Assembly (NCBI RefSeq): GCF_026626705.1 | Contig: NZ_JAPNKC010000001.1 | Coordinates: forward strand, 6,714,001 to 6,778,000 | DNA: 64,000 bases | Origin: Pyxidicoccus sp. MSG2 | Lineage (GTDB): Bacteria; Myxococcota; Myxococcia; Myxococcales; Myxococcaceae | Direction: 5' to 3' | Shown here: piece by piece, positions 9,097-16,813 of the stretch | Position numbering within the stretch: position 1 is the stretch's first letter | Layout: each line of letters begins with the position of its first letter | Notes under the pieces: model-generated | Databases searched by the model: none | Told to the model about the DNA's origin: nothing | The model's input: only the letters and a program-made list of their open reading frames with translations | Made by a program: the position numbers and the translations under genes

Positions 9097-10338
9097 ATGA
9101 GACCTTCCGCCTTTTTCGGCGGCCCGGCGCGCGCGCTGGCCCTGCTCCTCGCCGCGCTCGCCGTCCCGGCCGCCCACGCGCAGACGAACACGCCCACCAT
9201 CTCCTGCCCCGCCACCCAGGTGGTCTACGTGGCGGGCTCGTCGGCCGTCCGCTCCTTCCTCACGGTGGTGGCGCCGCTGCTCGCCCAGGACACGCCCGCC
9301 TACAGCATCGTCTACCAGTCCCAGGGCTCGTGCACGGGCGTCACCGCCATCTACAGCACGGACCCGACGAAGCGGGTGATGAAGGACATTCCCGCCGCGG
9401 GGACGCGGGCCGCCAACTACGCCATCCTGCTCAAGGCGGACGGCTCGGCGCAGGAGTGCTCGCTGCCGCCGGAGGGCGTGCTGGTGGACGTCGGCGTGTC
9501 GGACGTCTTCGCCTCCACGTGCAGCGTCGAGGCGCCTGCCGGCGTGCAGATTGCCGACTACGAGGGCCCCATCCAGCCGATGACCTTCGTGGTGCCGGTG
9601 AACTCCACGCAGAAGAGCGTCAGCGCGGAGGCGGCGTACATGGCCTTCGGGATGGGCGGCAACCAGGGCAAGGCCACGCCGTGGCTGGACCCCACGCTGT
9701 TCTTCGTGCGCAACGCCAGCTCCGGCACGCAGCAGATGATTGCCCGGGCCATCAGCGTGCCGGCCGACAAGTGGTGGGGCGTGGACCGCGGCGGCAGCGA
9801 CGGCGTGCGCAAGAACATGAAGCTGCTGCTGGACGCGAGCTCCTCGGAGAAGGCCATTGGCATCCTGTCCACGGACGTGGCGGACGAGGAGCGCTCCAAC
9901 CTGCGCATCCTCGCCTTCCAGGCCCGGGGACAGAAGTGCGGCTTCCTGCCGGACTCCACCCCGTTCGCCAAGGACAAGGCGAACGTGCGCGACGGCCACT
10001 ACCCCATCTGGGGGCCGGTGCACTTCTACACGCGGGTGGAGAACGGGTTGCCCACGGCCGCCGCGGGCGCGCTGGTGAGCCGCTTCGCCGCCCCGCAGCT
10101 CGAGCAGGCGTTGCTGGAGGCCATCATCAACAAGCACCTGGTGCCCAAGTGCGCCATGAAGGTGAAGCGCACCGCGGAGATGGGCCCGCTGTCGCCCGTC
10201 ACCACCGGCCTGCGCTGCGGGTGCTTCTTCGACAAGGTGGCCAACGGTGCCTCCTCCTGCACGCCGTGCGGTGGCCCCGGGGACTGCCCGTCCTCGGCAC
10301 CTTCCTGCAACTACGGCTATTGCGAGCAGGGCGGCTGA
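9097..10338 (+). CDS. PstS-like periplasmic substrate-binding protein
   Basis: A 413-residue exported protein with signal peptide 1-28 (AHA-Q cleavage). The N-terminal motif VVYVAGSSAVRSFL followed by YQSQGSCTGVTAIYS resembles the anion-binding segment of PstS/PBP-like phosphate-binding proteins (GSS at the helix start, then QGSGxG; here the Gly is replaced by Cys). FFVRNASSGTQQMIARAI matches the second anion-site motif SGTQ. The C-terminus carries a Cys-rich tail (CGCFFDK, CTPCGG, CNYGYCEQGG) not found in ordinary PstS and similar to the preceding lipoprotein. It is last in the kinase operon. No pst permease lies nearby, so a sensing or scavenging role beside the kinase is more likely than classic transport. 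The ligand is inferred from fold only. Confidence 0.75.
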   Translation: MRPSAFFGGPARALALLLAALAVPAAHAQTNTPTISCPATQVVYVAGSSAVRSFLTVVAPLLAQDTPAYSIVYQSQGSCTGVTAIYSTDPTKRVMKDIPAAGTRAANYAILLKADGSAQECSLPPEGVLVDVGVSDVFASTCSVEAPAGVQIADYEGPIQPMTFVVPVNSTQKSVSAEAAYMAFGMGGNQGKATPWLDPTLFFVRNASSGTQQMIARAISVPADKWWGVDRGGSDGVRKNMKLLLDASSSEKAIGILSTDVADEERSNLRILAFQARGQKCGFLPDSTPFAKDKANVRDGHYPIWGPVHFYTRVENGLPTAAAGALVSRFAAPQLEQALLEAIINKHLVPKCAMKVKRTAEMGPLSPVTTGLRCGCFFDKVANGASSCTPCGGPGDCPSSAPSCNYGYCEQGG

Positions 10339-10345
10339 GGCCGCC
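10330..10345. terminator. Short hairpin at convergent gene ends
   Basis: GGCGGC-TGAG-GCCGCC, a perfect 6-bp stem with a 4-base loop that includes the stop codon of the PstS-like gene, lying in the 25-bp junction with the convergent hydrolase gene. It could act in both directions, but there is no T-run, so this is a weak call. Confidence 0.3.
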
Positions 10346-10363
10346 GGGGCAGGGGCCTTCGGG

Positions 10364-11254
10364 TCAGCCCCGGGCGCCGCGCGTGGCGGAGCGGGAGTCC
10401 TGCTCCGCGTGCTCCAGGTGTTCCACCAGGAGGGCGTTGACCTCCGTGGCCCGTGTCACCGTCATCGCGTGGGCGGTACCGCTCAGCTCGACGTAGCGCG
10501 CGCCGGGAATCCCCTGCGCGAGCTCGCGGCCGGAGGCGGGCGTGGCGATGCGGTCATGCTCCGCGCTCGCGACCAGCGTGGGGATGCCGGCCAGGTCGGA
10601 GAGGAACGGCCGTGCATCCGCGCGGGCCATGGTCTTCACCTGCTGCATCAGGATGGGCGGGGACTCCGCGAGGTCTCGGTCGAAGAGTGTGCCCAGCTTC
10701 TTCGCCATGGCGTCGGGGTCGACGGCCGCCAGCTCATCATGGGTGAGCACCATCTCCATGAAGGCGCGCTGACGCATGCGCCGGGTGCCGATGCGGGTCC
10801 GCAGGCCGACGCGCACCAGCCACGGTGTCAGCTTGGAGGGGGCCCTGCCATTCGCGAATGTGCAGAGGAGCGCGAGGCTCCGCACCCGTGTCTTCGCGCG
10901 CCGGGCCACGTACTGAGCGATGAGCCCGCCCATTGAGTGCCCGACGAGGTGCGCGCTCTGCCAGCCCTGGGCGTCCATCAGCGCGAGGACGTCCTCGGCC
11001 ATGAGCTCGAGGGAGAGCGGTTCGGCGGAAGGAACGCTCCTTCCATATGCGCGGTTGTCGAAGCACAGGCACTGGAAGCGTGACGTCAGTGCGTCCAACT
11101 GTGGCCTCCAGCCGTTCGCTCCGACGCCCGAGCCCTGGATGAGCACGACGGGAGCTCCCTGGCCCTCCACGAACCAGCTCAGGTTGCAGCCCCGGTGCGT
11201 CGTTGCGCGTCGTTCCACGAGCCCTCCAGCGGGAGATGGAAATGACGCTGACAT
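10364..11254 (-). CDS. Alpha/beta-fold hydrolase
   Basis: A 296-residue cytoplasmic hydrolase of the epoxide hydrolase / 3-oxoadipate enol-lactonase type. Seen: oxyanion region VVLIQGSGVGANGW, nucleophile elbow GHSMGG with Ser about 95 residues in, acid in SAEHDRIATP, and base His in SGTAHAMTVT, so the triad looks complete. The ATG at 11254 is preferred; the same frame can also open at a TTG at 11269. Natural substrate not predictable. A fragment of this gene's 5' end was copied along with the neighbouring Uma2 gene (see 12028-12130). The site GGAAGGA-ACGC-TCCTTCC lies inside the gene at 11025-11042. Confidence 0.85.
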   Translation of the reverse strand: MSASFPSPAGGLVERRATTHRGCNLSWFVEGQGAPVVLIQGSGVGANGWRPQLDALTSRFQCLCFDNRAYGRSVPSAEPLSLELMAEDVLALMDAQGWQSAHLVGHSMGGLIAQYVARRAKTRVRSLALLCTFANGRAPSKLTPWLVRVGLRTRIGTRRMRQRAFMEMVLTHDELAAVDPDAMAKKLGTLFDRDLAESPPILMQQVKTMARADARPFLSDLAGIPTLVASAEHDRIATPASGRELAQGIPGARYVELSGTAHAMTVTRATEVNALLVEHLEHAEQDSRSATRGARG

Positions 11255-12026
11255 GGCCCGAACGAGCAAGGCGAACCCGTGGCAACGGGCACGTCATGGC
11301 AGCCAGTAGGCGACGTGAGAAGGAGGACGGGCCGGAAGTGATGTCAGACCCCTGGGGTAGGAAGTAGTGGACACGCAGTAGAGGGTGGGGTTCCACTCCA
11401 GGGAGGCAGGGTCGATGATGGAAGGGTGGGGAGTTGGCGGCCTGGGGAGTTCTGAGATGAGCAAGGAGACGAAGCGCCCGGCGACGTATGCCGACCTGGA
11501 GGCGCTGCCCGAGCACATGGTCGGGCAGATAATCGACGGCGAGCTCATCGCCATGCCGCGGCCCATGAGCCCGCACGTCATGGCGCACTCCGTGCTGCTC
11601 ATGGACCTGGGCAGCGCCTTCCAGCGTGGGCGGGGCGGGCCCGGTGGCTGGTGGATCATGGATGAGCCTGAGCTGCACTTTGGCCGGGATGTCCTGGTGC
11701 CGGATATCGCGGGCTGGCGTCGTGAGCGCATGCCCTTGATGCCCCGAGTCCCATATTTCACCCAGGCGCCGGACTGGGTCTGCGAGGTGCTCTCTCCTTC
11801 CACAGCGGGCTTGGACCGCAAGCGCAAGAGGGAAATCTACGCACGCGAGGGCATCTCGCATGTGTGGCTGGTGGACCCGGGCACGCGGACGCTGGAGGTG
11901 TTCCAGTTGCAAGGCGGACGGTGGGTGGAGCGGGGCACCTGGGCGGGTGATGCTCGCGTGCGTGCCGAGCCGTTCGAAGTGCTGGAACTGGAGCTCGGGG
12001 CCTTGTGGAAAATGGAAGCGCCCTGA
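11133..12026. repeat. Tandem duplication, unit 1 (hydrolase 5' end plus Uma2 gene)
   Basis: This segment contains the 5' part of the hydrolase gene, the divergent spacer and the first Uma2 gene. It recurs directly next to itself at 12028-12938, offset about 895-897 bp. The match is closest from about 11300 through the first 90 bases of the Uma2 gene, including the shared non-coding leader before the ATG. Confidence 0.85.
11457..12026 (+). CDS. Uma2-family (DUF820) putative endonuclease, copy 1
   Basis: A 189-residue protein of the Uma2 family, which has a PD-(D/E)XK nuclease-like fold. Seen: GQIIDGELIAMPRP near residue 25, acidic strand VLVPDIAGW, the E-x-K-like core WVCEVLSPSTAGLDRKRKREIYAREGI, and the ending HVWLVDPGTRTLEVFQL. 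Start at MSKETKRP, because both copies align from this ATG with GGGGAG upstream. Uma2 proteins are abundant and often duplicated in myxobacteria, cyanobacteria and Deinococcus; their cellular role is not established. It is divergent from the hydrolase gene. Confidence 0.85.
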   Translation: MSKETKRPATYADLEALPEHMVGQIIDGELIAMPRPMSPHVMAHSVLLMDLGSAFQRGRGGPGGWWIMDEPELHFGRDVLVPDIAGWRRERMPLMPRVPYFTQAPDWVCEVLSPSTAGLDRKRKREIYAREGISHVWLVDPGTRTLEVFQLQGGRWVERGTWAGDARVRAEPFEVLELELGALWKMEAP

Positions 12027-12027
12027 G

Positions 12028-12130
12028 CCCCGGATGAGCATGACGGGAGTTCACTGGCCCGCGACGAACCAGCTCAGGTTGCGAGCCCGGTGCATCGTCG
12101 CGCGTCGTTCCACGAGCCCCTCCTTGGGGA
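12028..12130 (-). pseudogene. Duplicated 5' fragment of the alpha/beta hydrolase gene
   Basis: Read on the minus strand this encodes GLVERRATMHRARNLSWFVAGQ, a stop (TGA), then TPVMLIRG. It aligns with residues near the hydrolase N-terminus (GLVERRATTHRGCNLSWFVEGQ, GAPVVLIQG). It is a truncated copy with a nonsense codon, carried in by the tandem duplication that also made the second Uma2 gene. It has no continuation to the left, where the first Uma2 gene ends. Confidence 0.8.
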
Positions 12131-12353
12131 GATGGGGCGTGATGGCGACAAGGCTTCATCCAGCAACGCGACGCACCAGAAACAGACACGTCGTCGCAGC
12201 CAGTAGGCGACGTGAAGAGGAGGGTGGGCTGGAAGTGATGTCAGACCCCTGGGGTAGGAAGTAGTGGACACGCAGTAGAGGGTGGGGTTCCACTCCAGGG
12301 AGACAGGGTCGATGATGGAAGGGTGGGGAGTTGGCGGCCTGGGGAGTTCCGAG

Positions 12354-12938
12354 ATGAGCAAGGAGACGAAGCGCCCGGCGACGTATGCCGACCTGGAGGC
12401 TTTGCCCGAGAACGTGGTCGGGCAGATCATCGACGGCGAGCTCATCGTCATGCCGCGTCCGGCAGGTCAGCATGGGGCGGCGCACACAGCGCTGATTGGT
12501 GAGCTGTACACACCCTTCCAGCGAGGAAATGGCGGCCCCGGAGGGTGGTGGTTCATGACCGAGCCGGAGTTGCATTTTGGCGACGACGTCCTCGTTCCAG
12601 ACATCGCGGGTTGGCGCATCGACCGAATGCCGGAGGACCTGTCGGCCCCCTTTTTCACCCTTGCCCCAGCCTGGGTCTGCGAGGTGCTGTCTCCGTCCAC
12701 CGCGAAGCTGGACCGCCATCGCAAGAGTGAGATCTACGCGCGCGAAGGCGTAGGGCACGTGTGGCTGTTGGACCCAGTCTCTCGGACGCTGGAAGTGTTC
12801 CAGTTGAGGGACGCACAGTGGGTGCGGCGCGGAACCTGGTCAGGCGAGGTCAGTGTCCGGGCCGAGCCCTTCGAGGCGCTCGAACTGGAGCTGGCGAGAC
12901 TGTGGCCGCGAATGCCTCAGCCTCCTCGGCCTCCGTGA
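12354..12938 (+). CDS. Uma2-family (DUF820) putative endonuclease, copy 2
   Basis: A 194-residue paralogue of the gene at 11457. The first 30 codons are almost identical (MSKETKRPATYADLEALPE). The middle has diverged (RPAGQHGAAHTALIGELYTPFQ against RPMSPHVMAHSVLLMDLG), while the nuclease core CEVLSPSTAKLDRHRKSEIYAREGVGHVWLLDP is kept. The conserved Asp, Glu and Lys positions remain, so both copies look functional. It ends one base before the convergent DMT transporter gene. Divergence concentrated in the middle could reflect relaxed or diversifying selection after duplication; that is inference. Confidence 0.85.
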   Translation: MSKETKRPATYADLEALPENVVGQIIDGELIVMPRPAGQHGAAHTALIGELYTPFQRGNGGPGGWWFMTEPELHFGDDVLVPDIAGWRIDRMPEDLSAPFFTLAPAWVCEVLSPSTAKLDRHRKSEIYAREGVGHVWLLDPVSRTLEVFQLRDAQWVRRGTWSGEVSVRAEPFEALELELARLWPRMPQPPRPP

Positions 12939-12939
12939 C

Positions 12940-13806
12940 TCACGCCCTCGCCACGGGCGCACGGGGCGCCGCCTTCGCGGAGAGCGCCAGCAGCACGCCC
13001 ACCAGCAGCGCTGCTCCCGCCACCACCAGGCGCGGTGTCACTGTCTCACCGAGCAGCAACACGCCACCCACCGCCGCCAGCACCGGCACACAGAGCTGCA
13101 CGATGGCGGCCCGTGTCGCCGTCAGGTGTGGCAGCGCCGCGTACCACAGGCTGTAGCCCACGCCCGACGCCAGCGCTCCCGAGGCCACCGCCAGTGCGAC
13201 GCCGTGCCCCGTCGCATGTGGCGTCCCCTGCACCAGCAGCCCCACGCCCGACAGGGCCACCGTCAGGGGCACGGAGCGCAGGAAGTTGTCCGCCGTCGCG
13301 GCCAGCGGATTGCGGTTGCCCCGCCCTCGCAGCGAGTACACGCCCCACGCCATCCCCGCGCCCGCCATCAGCGCCGCGCCCACCGGGTCCGGCGCGGACA
13401 CTCCGGGCGCCGTCAGCCCCACCAGCCCGCCCAGCGCCAGCACCAACCCCGCCACCTCGCGCCCCTTCGGACGCTCACCGCGCGCCAGCCCCGTGCCCAG
13501 CATCGTCGCCTGCACACAGCCGAACAGCAGCAGCGCCCCCACGCCCGCCGGAATGCGCACGTACGCCAGCGAGAAGCCCGCCGCGTACACGAAGAGCGCC
13601 AGCGCCGAGGGCCACGAGCCGCCCGTGTGCCGCCCACCCCTCGCCCACAGCAGCACCGCCAGCACCACCGCGCCGGACACCAGCCGCACCCCGGTGAAGG
13701 ACGCCGCGTCGATGAGCCGGCCGCCTCCCGCCAGCGCCGCGCGGCACAGCAGCGAGTTGGCCGCGAAGCCCAGCAGCGCCAGCACCGTGAGCAGTCCCGT
13801 CCGCAT
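12940..13806 (-). CDS. EamA/DMT-family transporter
   Basis: A 288-residue polytopic inner-membrane protein with about ten hydrophobic helices in two EamA-like halves (for example LLTVLALLGFAANSLLCRAAL, then VALAVASGALASGVGYSLWYAALPHL in the second half, a recognisable EamA signature). It probably exports a metabolite or amino acid; the substrate cannot be inferred. The ATG at 13806 overlaps the stop of the upstream outer-membrane gene by one base (TGATG), so it is coupled to it; a GTG at 13809 is an alternative. It is last in a three-gene operon with the pterin dehydratase and barrel protein. Confidence 0.87.
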   Translation of the reverse strand: MRTGLLTVLALLGFAANSLLCRAALAGGGRLIDAASFTGVRLVSGAVVLAVLLWARGGRHTGGSWPSALALFVYAAGFSLAYVRIPAGVGALLLFGCVQATMLGTGLARGERPKGREVAGLVLALGGLVGLTAPGVSAPDPVGAALMAGAGMAWGVYSLRGRGNRNPLAATADNFLRSVPLTVALSGVGLLVQGTPHATGHGVALAVASGALASGVGYSLWYAALPHLTATRAAIVQLCVPVLAAVGGVLLLGETVTPRLVVAGAALLVGVLLALSAKAAPRAPVARA

Positions 13807-15068
13807 CACCGCCAGAATCCCACGGACAGGCCCACGTTGGTGTACCGGCGCGCCAGGTCGAAGGACGCGGTGAGCGCCCAGTCCTCCCAGTAGCGCAGGA
13901 CGAACACCTCGAAGCCGCCCGTGAAGTGCGGCCGCGCCGGCCTGCCGTCAAAGGGCGAGGGCTCCGCATAGACGCCCGCGCGCAGGCGAATCATGCCCGG
14001 CACCGTGTCGTGCTCCACGCCAATGCGGGGCGCGAACTCGGAGGCGTGGCCCACCGGCTGCTCCTCCCCCGTGGAGGCGAACGAGCGCAGCGGCACCGCG
14101 TTGTCCACGCCGGAGAAGAGGTCCACCTGCGCGCTGAGGAGCCACCGCCCCGCGGGCGCACCCTTCGGCTCCTCCTCCGGCACCGGCAGCGCGTCGCCCT
14201 CCACAATCAGTTGCCGCCGCGCCGCTGGAGACAGGCGGTTGTAGCGCTCGGAGCCCTCTCCGAAGCGCCAGCTCGCCCCGAGTGACAGCACCGCGGGCGC
14301 CACCACCGCGCCGAAGAGCGTGCGCCCCGCCAGCACCGGCGCCTGCCCGTCCTCCTCGCGCAGGTCCGCCACCACCTCCGGCCTCACCGTCACGCCCAGT
14401 CGCCACGCGCGCCCGTGGGGCCGGTACAGCATGTCCACCTCCACGCCCGTGTCGCCGTAGCGAATCTCGTCACCACCCGAGGAGAGGCGGAAGGACGCCT
14501 GCACCGCGAAGAGCCCCAGCGCGAGGATGAAGTCGTCCTGCCCGAAGGCCACCGCCCCCGCCAGCACCGACTGCGTCAGTGAAACGCGGATGCGCTCGCT
14601 GTCCCCGTTGCACGCGGCCGTGGCGCAGTAGGACACCGCGCTGTTGCGCAGCGCGAAGCCGATGCCGAAGCGCTTGTATTGCAGCAGCAGCCCGCCCAGC
14701 AGTTGCCGGCTGTCCTCGGACTCGTCCGGCCGCCCGTCGTTGTCCAAATCCCGCTTGCGCCCGCCCACGAAGGGCAGGTCCAGCCAGGTCAGCGTGACGC
14801 CCAGGTCCCAGTCCTTCTCCAGCGAGGCGCTCCGGTGCGCCAGCGCCGCCAGGTTGCTGGGGAAGCCCGCGGCGCCCTCGGCGATGCCCACGTACGCGCC
14901 GCCCAGCGCCACCACGCGCGCCGAGCCCAGCAGCGCGCCGGGGTTGAAGTACAGCCGCTCCGGGCGCGGCGCCTGGGGCTCTTCGTCCTGCGCCCACGCC
15001 GCCGGAGCCCCGCACAGCACCGCGGCGCAGAGCAGGACCCACCCATACGTGCGTGCCCCGGTGCTCAC
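13806..15068 (-). CDS. Outer-membrane beta-barrel protein (UPF0164/PorV-like)
   Basis: A 420-residue exported protein with signal peptide 1-28 (AWA-Q). The N-terminal pattern LYFNPGALLGSARVVALGGAYVGIAEGAAGFPSNLAAL resembles the 'ALGGAYVA..D...NPAGLA' start of FadL/UPF0164/PorV-type barrels. The remainder alternates amphipathic strands and ends in a strand with a terminal aromatic (SVGFWR). The GTG at 15068 overlaps the stop of the pterin dehydratase gene (GTGA), which defines the start; the long N-terminal extension readable in this frame is the neighbour's sequence out of frame. Likely an outer-membrane channel or export accessory. Why it sits between a pterin enzyme and a DMT transporter is unclear. 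Confidence 0.75.
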   Translation of the reverse strand: MSTGARTYGWVLLCAAVLCGAPAAWAQDEEPQAPRPERLYFNPGALLGSARVVALGGAYVGIAEGAAGFPSNLAALAHRSASLEKDWDLGVTLTWLDLPFVGGRKRDLDNDGRPDESEDSRQLLGGLLLQYKRFGIGFALRNSAVSYCATAACNGDSERIRVSLTQSVLAGAVAFGQDDFILALGLFAVQASFRLSSGGDEIRYGDTGVEVDMLYRPHGRAWRLGVTVRPEVVADLREEDGQAPVLAGRTLFGAVVAPAVLSLGASWRFGEGSERYNRLSPAARRQLIVEGDALPVPEEEPKGAPAGRWLLSAQVDLFSGVDNAVPLRSFASTGEEQPVGHASEFAPRIGVEHDTVPGMIRLRAGVYAEPSPFDGRPARPHFTGGFEVFVLRYWEDWALTASFDLARRYTNVGLSVGFWR

Positions 15069-15376
15069 TTCGCCCGCACCACCTCCGCGAAGAGGCGGTC
15101 GGCCTCGGCGGCCAGGCCGGTGTCGCGGAAGGTGAGGCCCCCGGCGTCGTGGGTGACGAGCGCCAGCGTCACCTTCCTCCAGCGGATGTCGATGTCCGGG
15201 TGGTGGTTCTCCTTCTCCGCCGCCTGCGCCACCTTCTCCACGAAGGCGATGCCGGCGAGGAAGGAGGGCGCCTCGTACGTGCGGCGAATCATCCCGCCCT
15301 CGTGCTTCCACTCGGGATGCTGGGAGAGGAAGGACTGGAGCGCCTCGGGAGCGAGCAGCGTGCGGTCATAGGCCAT
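15065..15376 (-). CDS. Pterin-4a-carbinolamine dehydratase family protein
   Basis: A 103-residue protein matching the PCD/DCoH family in length and sequence. The signature AEKENHHPDIDIRWRKVTLALVTHDAGGLT contains the catalytic His pair (HHPD) and the later His (THDAGGLT). The family recycles tetrahydrobiopterin by dehydrating 4a-hydroxytetrahydrobiopterin (EC 4.2.1.96), usually beside phenylalanine hydroxylase; no hydroxylase gene is seen here. It is first in an operon with the barrel protein and DMT transporter, with GTGA overlap. It may serve another pterin cofactor, such as molybdopterin, as proposed for family members outside aromatic amino-acid operons. Confidence 0.9.
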   Translation of the reverse strand: MAYDRTLLAPEALQSFLSQHPEWKHEGGMIRRTYEAPSFLAGIAFVEKVAQAAEKENHHPDIDIRWRKVTLALVTHDAGGLTFRDTGLAAEADRLFAEVVRAK

Positions 15377-15428
15377 GACCGCTTTCTACCCGCTCCCGCG
15401 CCCGAGGGAAGCCGTCAGTGCCGCGCCG

Positions 15429-15955
15429 TCAGCGGGTGGACGACCGCGGGTACACCACCAGACCCGCCCCATCAGAAGCCTTCACCCAGATGAAGTGTTC
15501 ATGGATGTGGGGCTGCTCGCTCCCTGTCGGCGAGGGCGTCATCTCCAGCACCACCCGCCCGGTTTCAGTGTTCCAGCGCGGTGCCACGTAGGCTCCGGAG
15601 TTGCCCAGCGCTGCCATCTGCGGCAGAGAGGGGCCCGGGCGCAGCGGGGGCGGGATGCTGGGGAACTGTCCTTCCAGCGACAACGAGCCGGTCTCCGCCA
15701 GCCGGTCGCCGGTGACGGCGAAGCGGCGGAGTATCTCCAGCAGCAGCGGCGACGAGGTGTCGAAGGTCCGGGTCCACACCACGCCTTCCTCGTACCCCAC
15801 GGGCTCGCCCGACACGTCCTGGCAGGGCTCGCCCGGCACGGAGACGTAGCCTCCCGCGGTGCCGGGCTGGAACGGACAGGCCTGGGTCCGCGGCTCGAAG
15901 GTCCTCGGGTCCTGAATCATGCTCACCACGAGCAGCCGGGGGCCCGCGCGCACCA
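15429..15955 (-). pseudogene. C-terminal part of frameshifted lipoprotein (fragment, or part of one gene)
   Basis: This frame has no good start of its own but reads on naturally from the upstream lipoprotein: VRAGPRLLVVSMIQDPRTFEPR, then about 170 residues ending YPRSSTR. Adding one G in the TGGTGC at about 15951-15956 would join it to the upstream frame as GGFW-VRAGPRLLVVSMIQ. The amino-acid composition looks like a genuine secreted domain. Either the gene is frameshifted in this strain or one base was missed in sequencing; a programmed frameshift is less likely because there is no obvious slippery run. The joined product would be about 461 residues. Confidence 0.6.
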
Positions 15956-16813
15956 GAACCCGCCCACGGAGTCGTTGCCGAAGTAGCGCGTGCCTCCCCC
16001 CGAACGCACCCACGCCGCCGTGGGCCCGGTGGCGATGCCCCCGGCCTCGGTGAAGGTGTAGCGGTGCAGCAGCGAATCGCTCAGCAGCACCAGCTCATCC
16101 GGAGTGGCGAGCCGAGCGTGGGGACCCGGGTACTGGGAGTTGGTCGGGCTCGCGCCGGCAGGGTAGGGCGCGGTGCCGGCGGGCTCGAGCGCACCGGTGC
16201 CCGTGTCGACGTAGCGGCGCACCGTGTCCCCGTCCACCGTCCACACCACGTCTCCCGCCACCGCCGCGGTGACCGGCCGGGTGCTGAGGGACTGGGGCTC
16301 CGTGTCCGACTCCCGCCAGGCCTGGTTGCCACACACCCAGGTGCCCTTCGTGGTGCGGTCCAGGTTCAGGCACGACGCGGAGAAGGGGACGCGCGCCAGC
16401 TCGGGTTCGCCACGGCGGTCCTTCACGATGAAGACGCCGAACTGGTGGAGGCTGCCCACCGGCGCGAAGGAGACGATGACGTGGTGGCGCCCCTCCACCG
16501 TGCCCGCGAAGCGGATGGTGGCCAACCTTCCACCCGGGTCCAGCACCGCCGTGGCGGGCACGGGCCGGTTCTCCGGGTCCTTGACCTCCACGGTGACGGA
16601 CTCCGGCGCCCGCACCACCCCGTCCGCGTTGCAGGCCTTGACCAGGTCGGCGAGGACGTCGAAGGCCACCTCCTCGCCCACGCCGAAGACGCGCGTAGCC
16701 GTCCGCGGCGGTGCAGTGCCTCCCAAGCACTGCACGGGCTCACCCGGGCAGCCGGTGCCACCGCCCAGCGCGAGCAGGGCGGCCAGAAGGCCCATCCAGC
16801 GCGGGGCCTTCAT
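15923..16813 (-). CDS. Lipoprotein, N-terminal part of a frameshifted gene
   Basis: A lipoprotein with signal MKAPRWMGLLAALLALGGGTGC (lipobox GGTGC). It reads about 296 residues as sequenced, with an Ig-like stretch (EEVAFDVLADLVKACNADGVVRAPESVTVEV, GRHHVIVSFAPVG) followed by a repeat-rich, propeller-like region. The reading frame ends GCSW-stop shortly after GGFWCARAPG, where the alternative frame continues the protein to 15429. It begins one base inside the stop of glpK (TGATG), so it is co-transcribed with glycerol kinase. Function unknown. The N-terminal start was fixed by the lipobox; a longer reading to 16906 is glpK sequence. Confidence 0.65.
   Translation of the reverse strand: MKAPRWMGLLAALLALGGGTGCPGEPVQCLGGTAPPRTATRVFGVGEEVAFDVLADLVKACNADGVVRAPESVTVEVKDPENRPVPATAVLDPGGRLATIRFAGTVEGRHHVIVSFAPVGSLHQFGVFIVKDRRGEPELARVPFSASCLNLDRTTKGTWVCGNQAWRESDTEPQSLSTRPVTAAVAGDVVWTVDGDTVRRYVDTGTGALEPAGTAPYPAGASPTNSQYPGPHARLATPDELVLLSDSLLHRYTFTEAGGIATGPTAAWVRSGGGTRYFGNDSVGGFWCARAPGCSW

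Larger units (their letters stand above)
12028..12938. repeat. Tandem duplication, unit 2 (hydrolase fragment plus second Uma2 gene)
   Basis: The second unit of the 0.9-kb tandem duplication. It begins within 2 bp of the first Uma2 stop codon, contains the hydrolase pseudogene fragment, the copied leader and the second Uma2 gene, and ends with that gene's stop. Confidence 0.85.
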
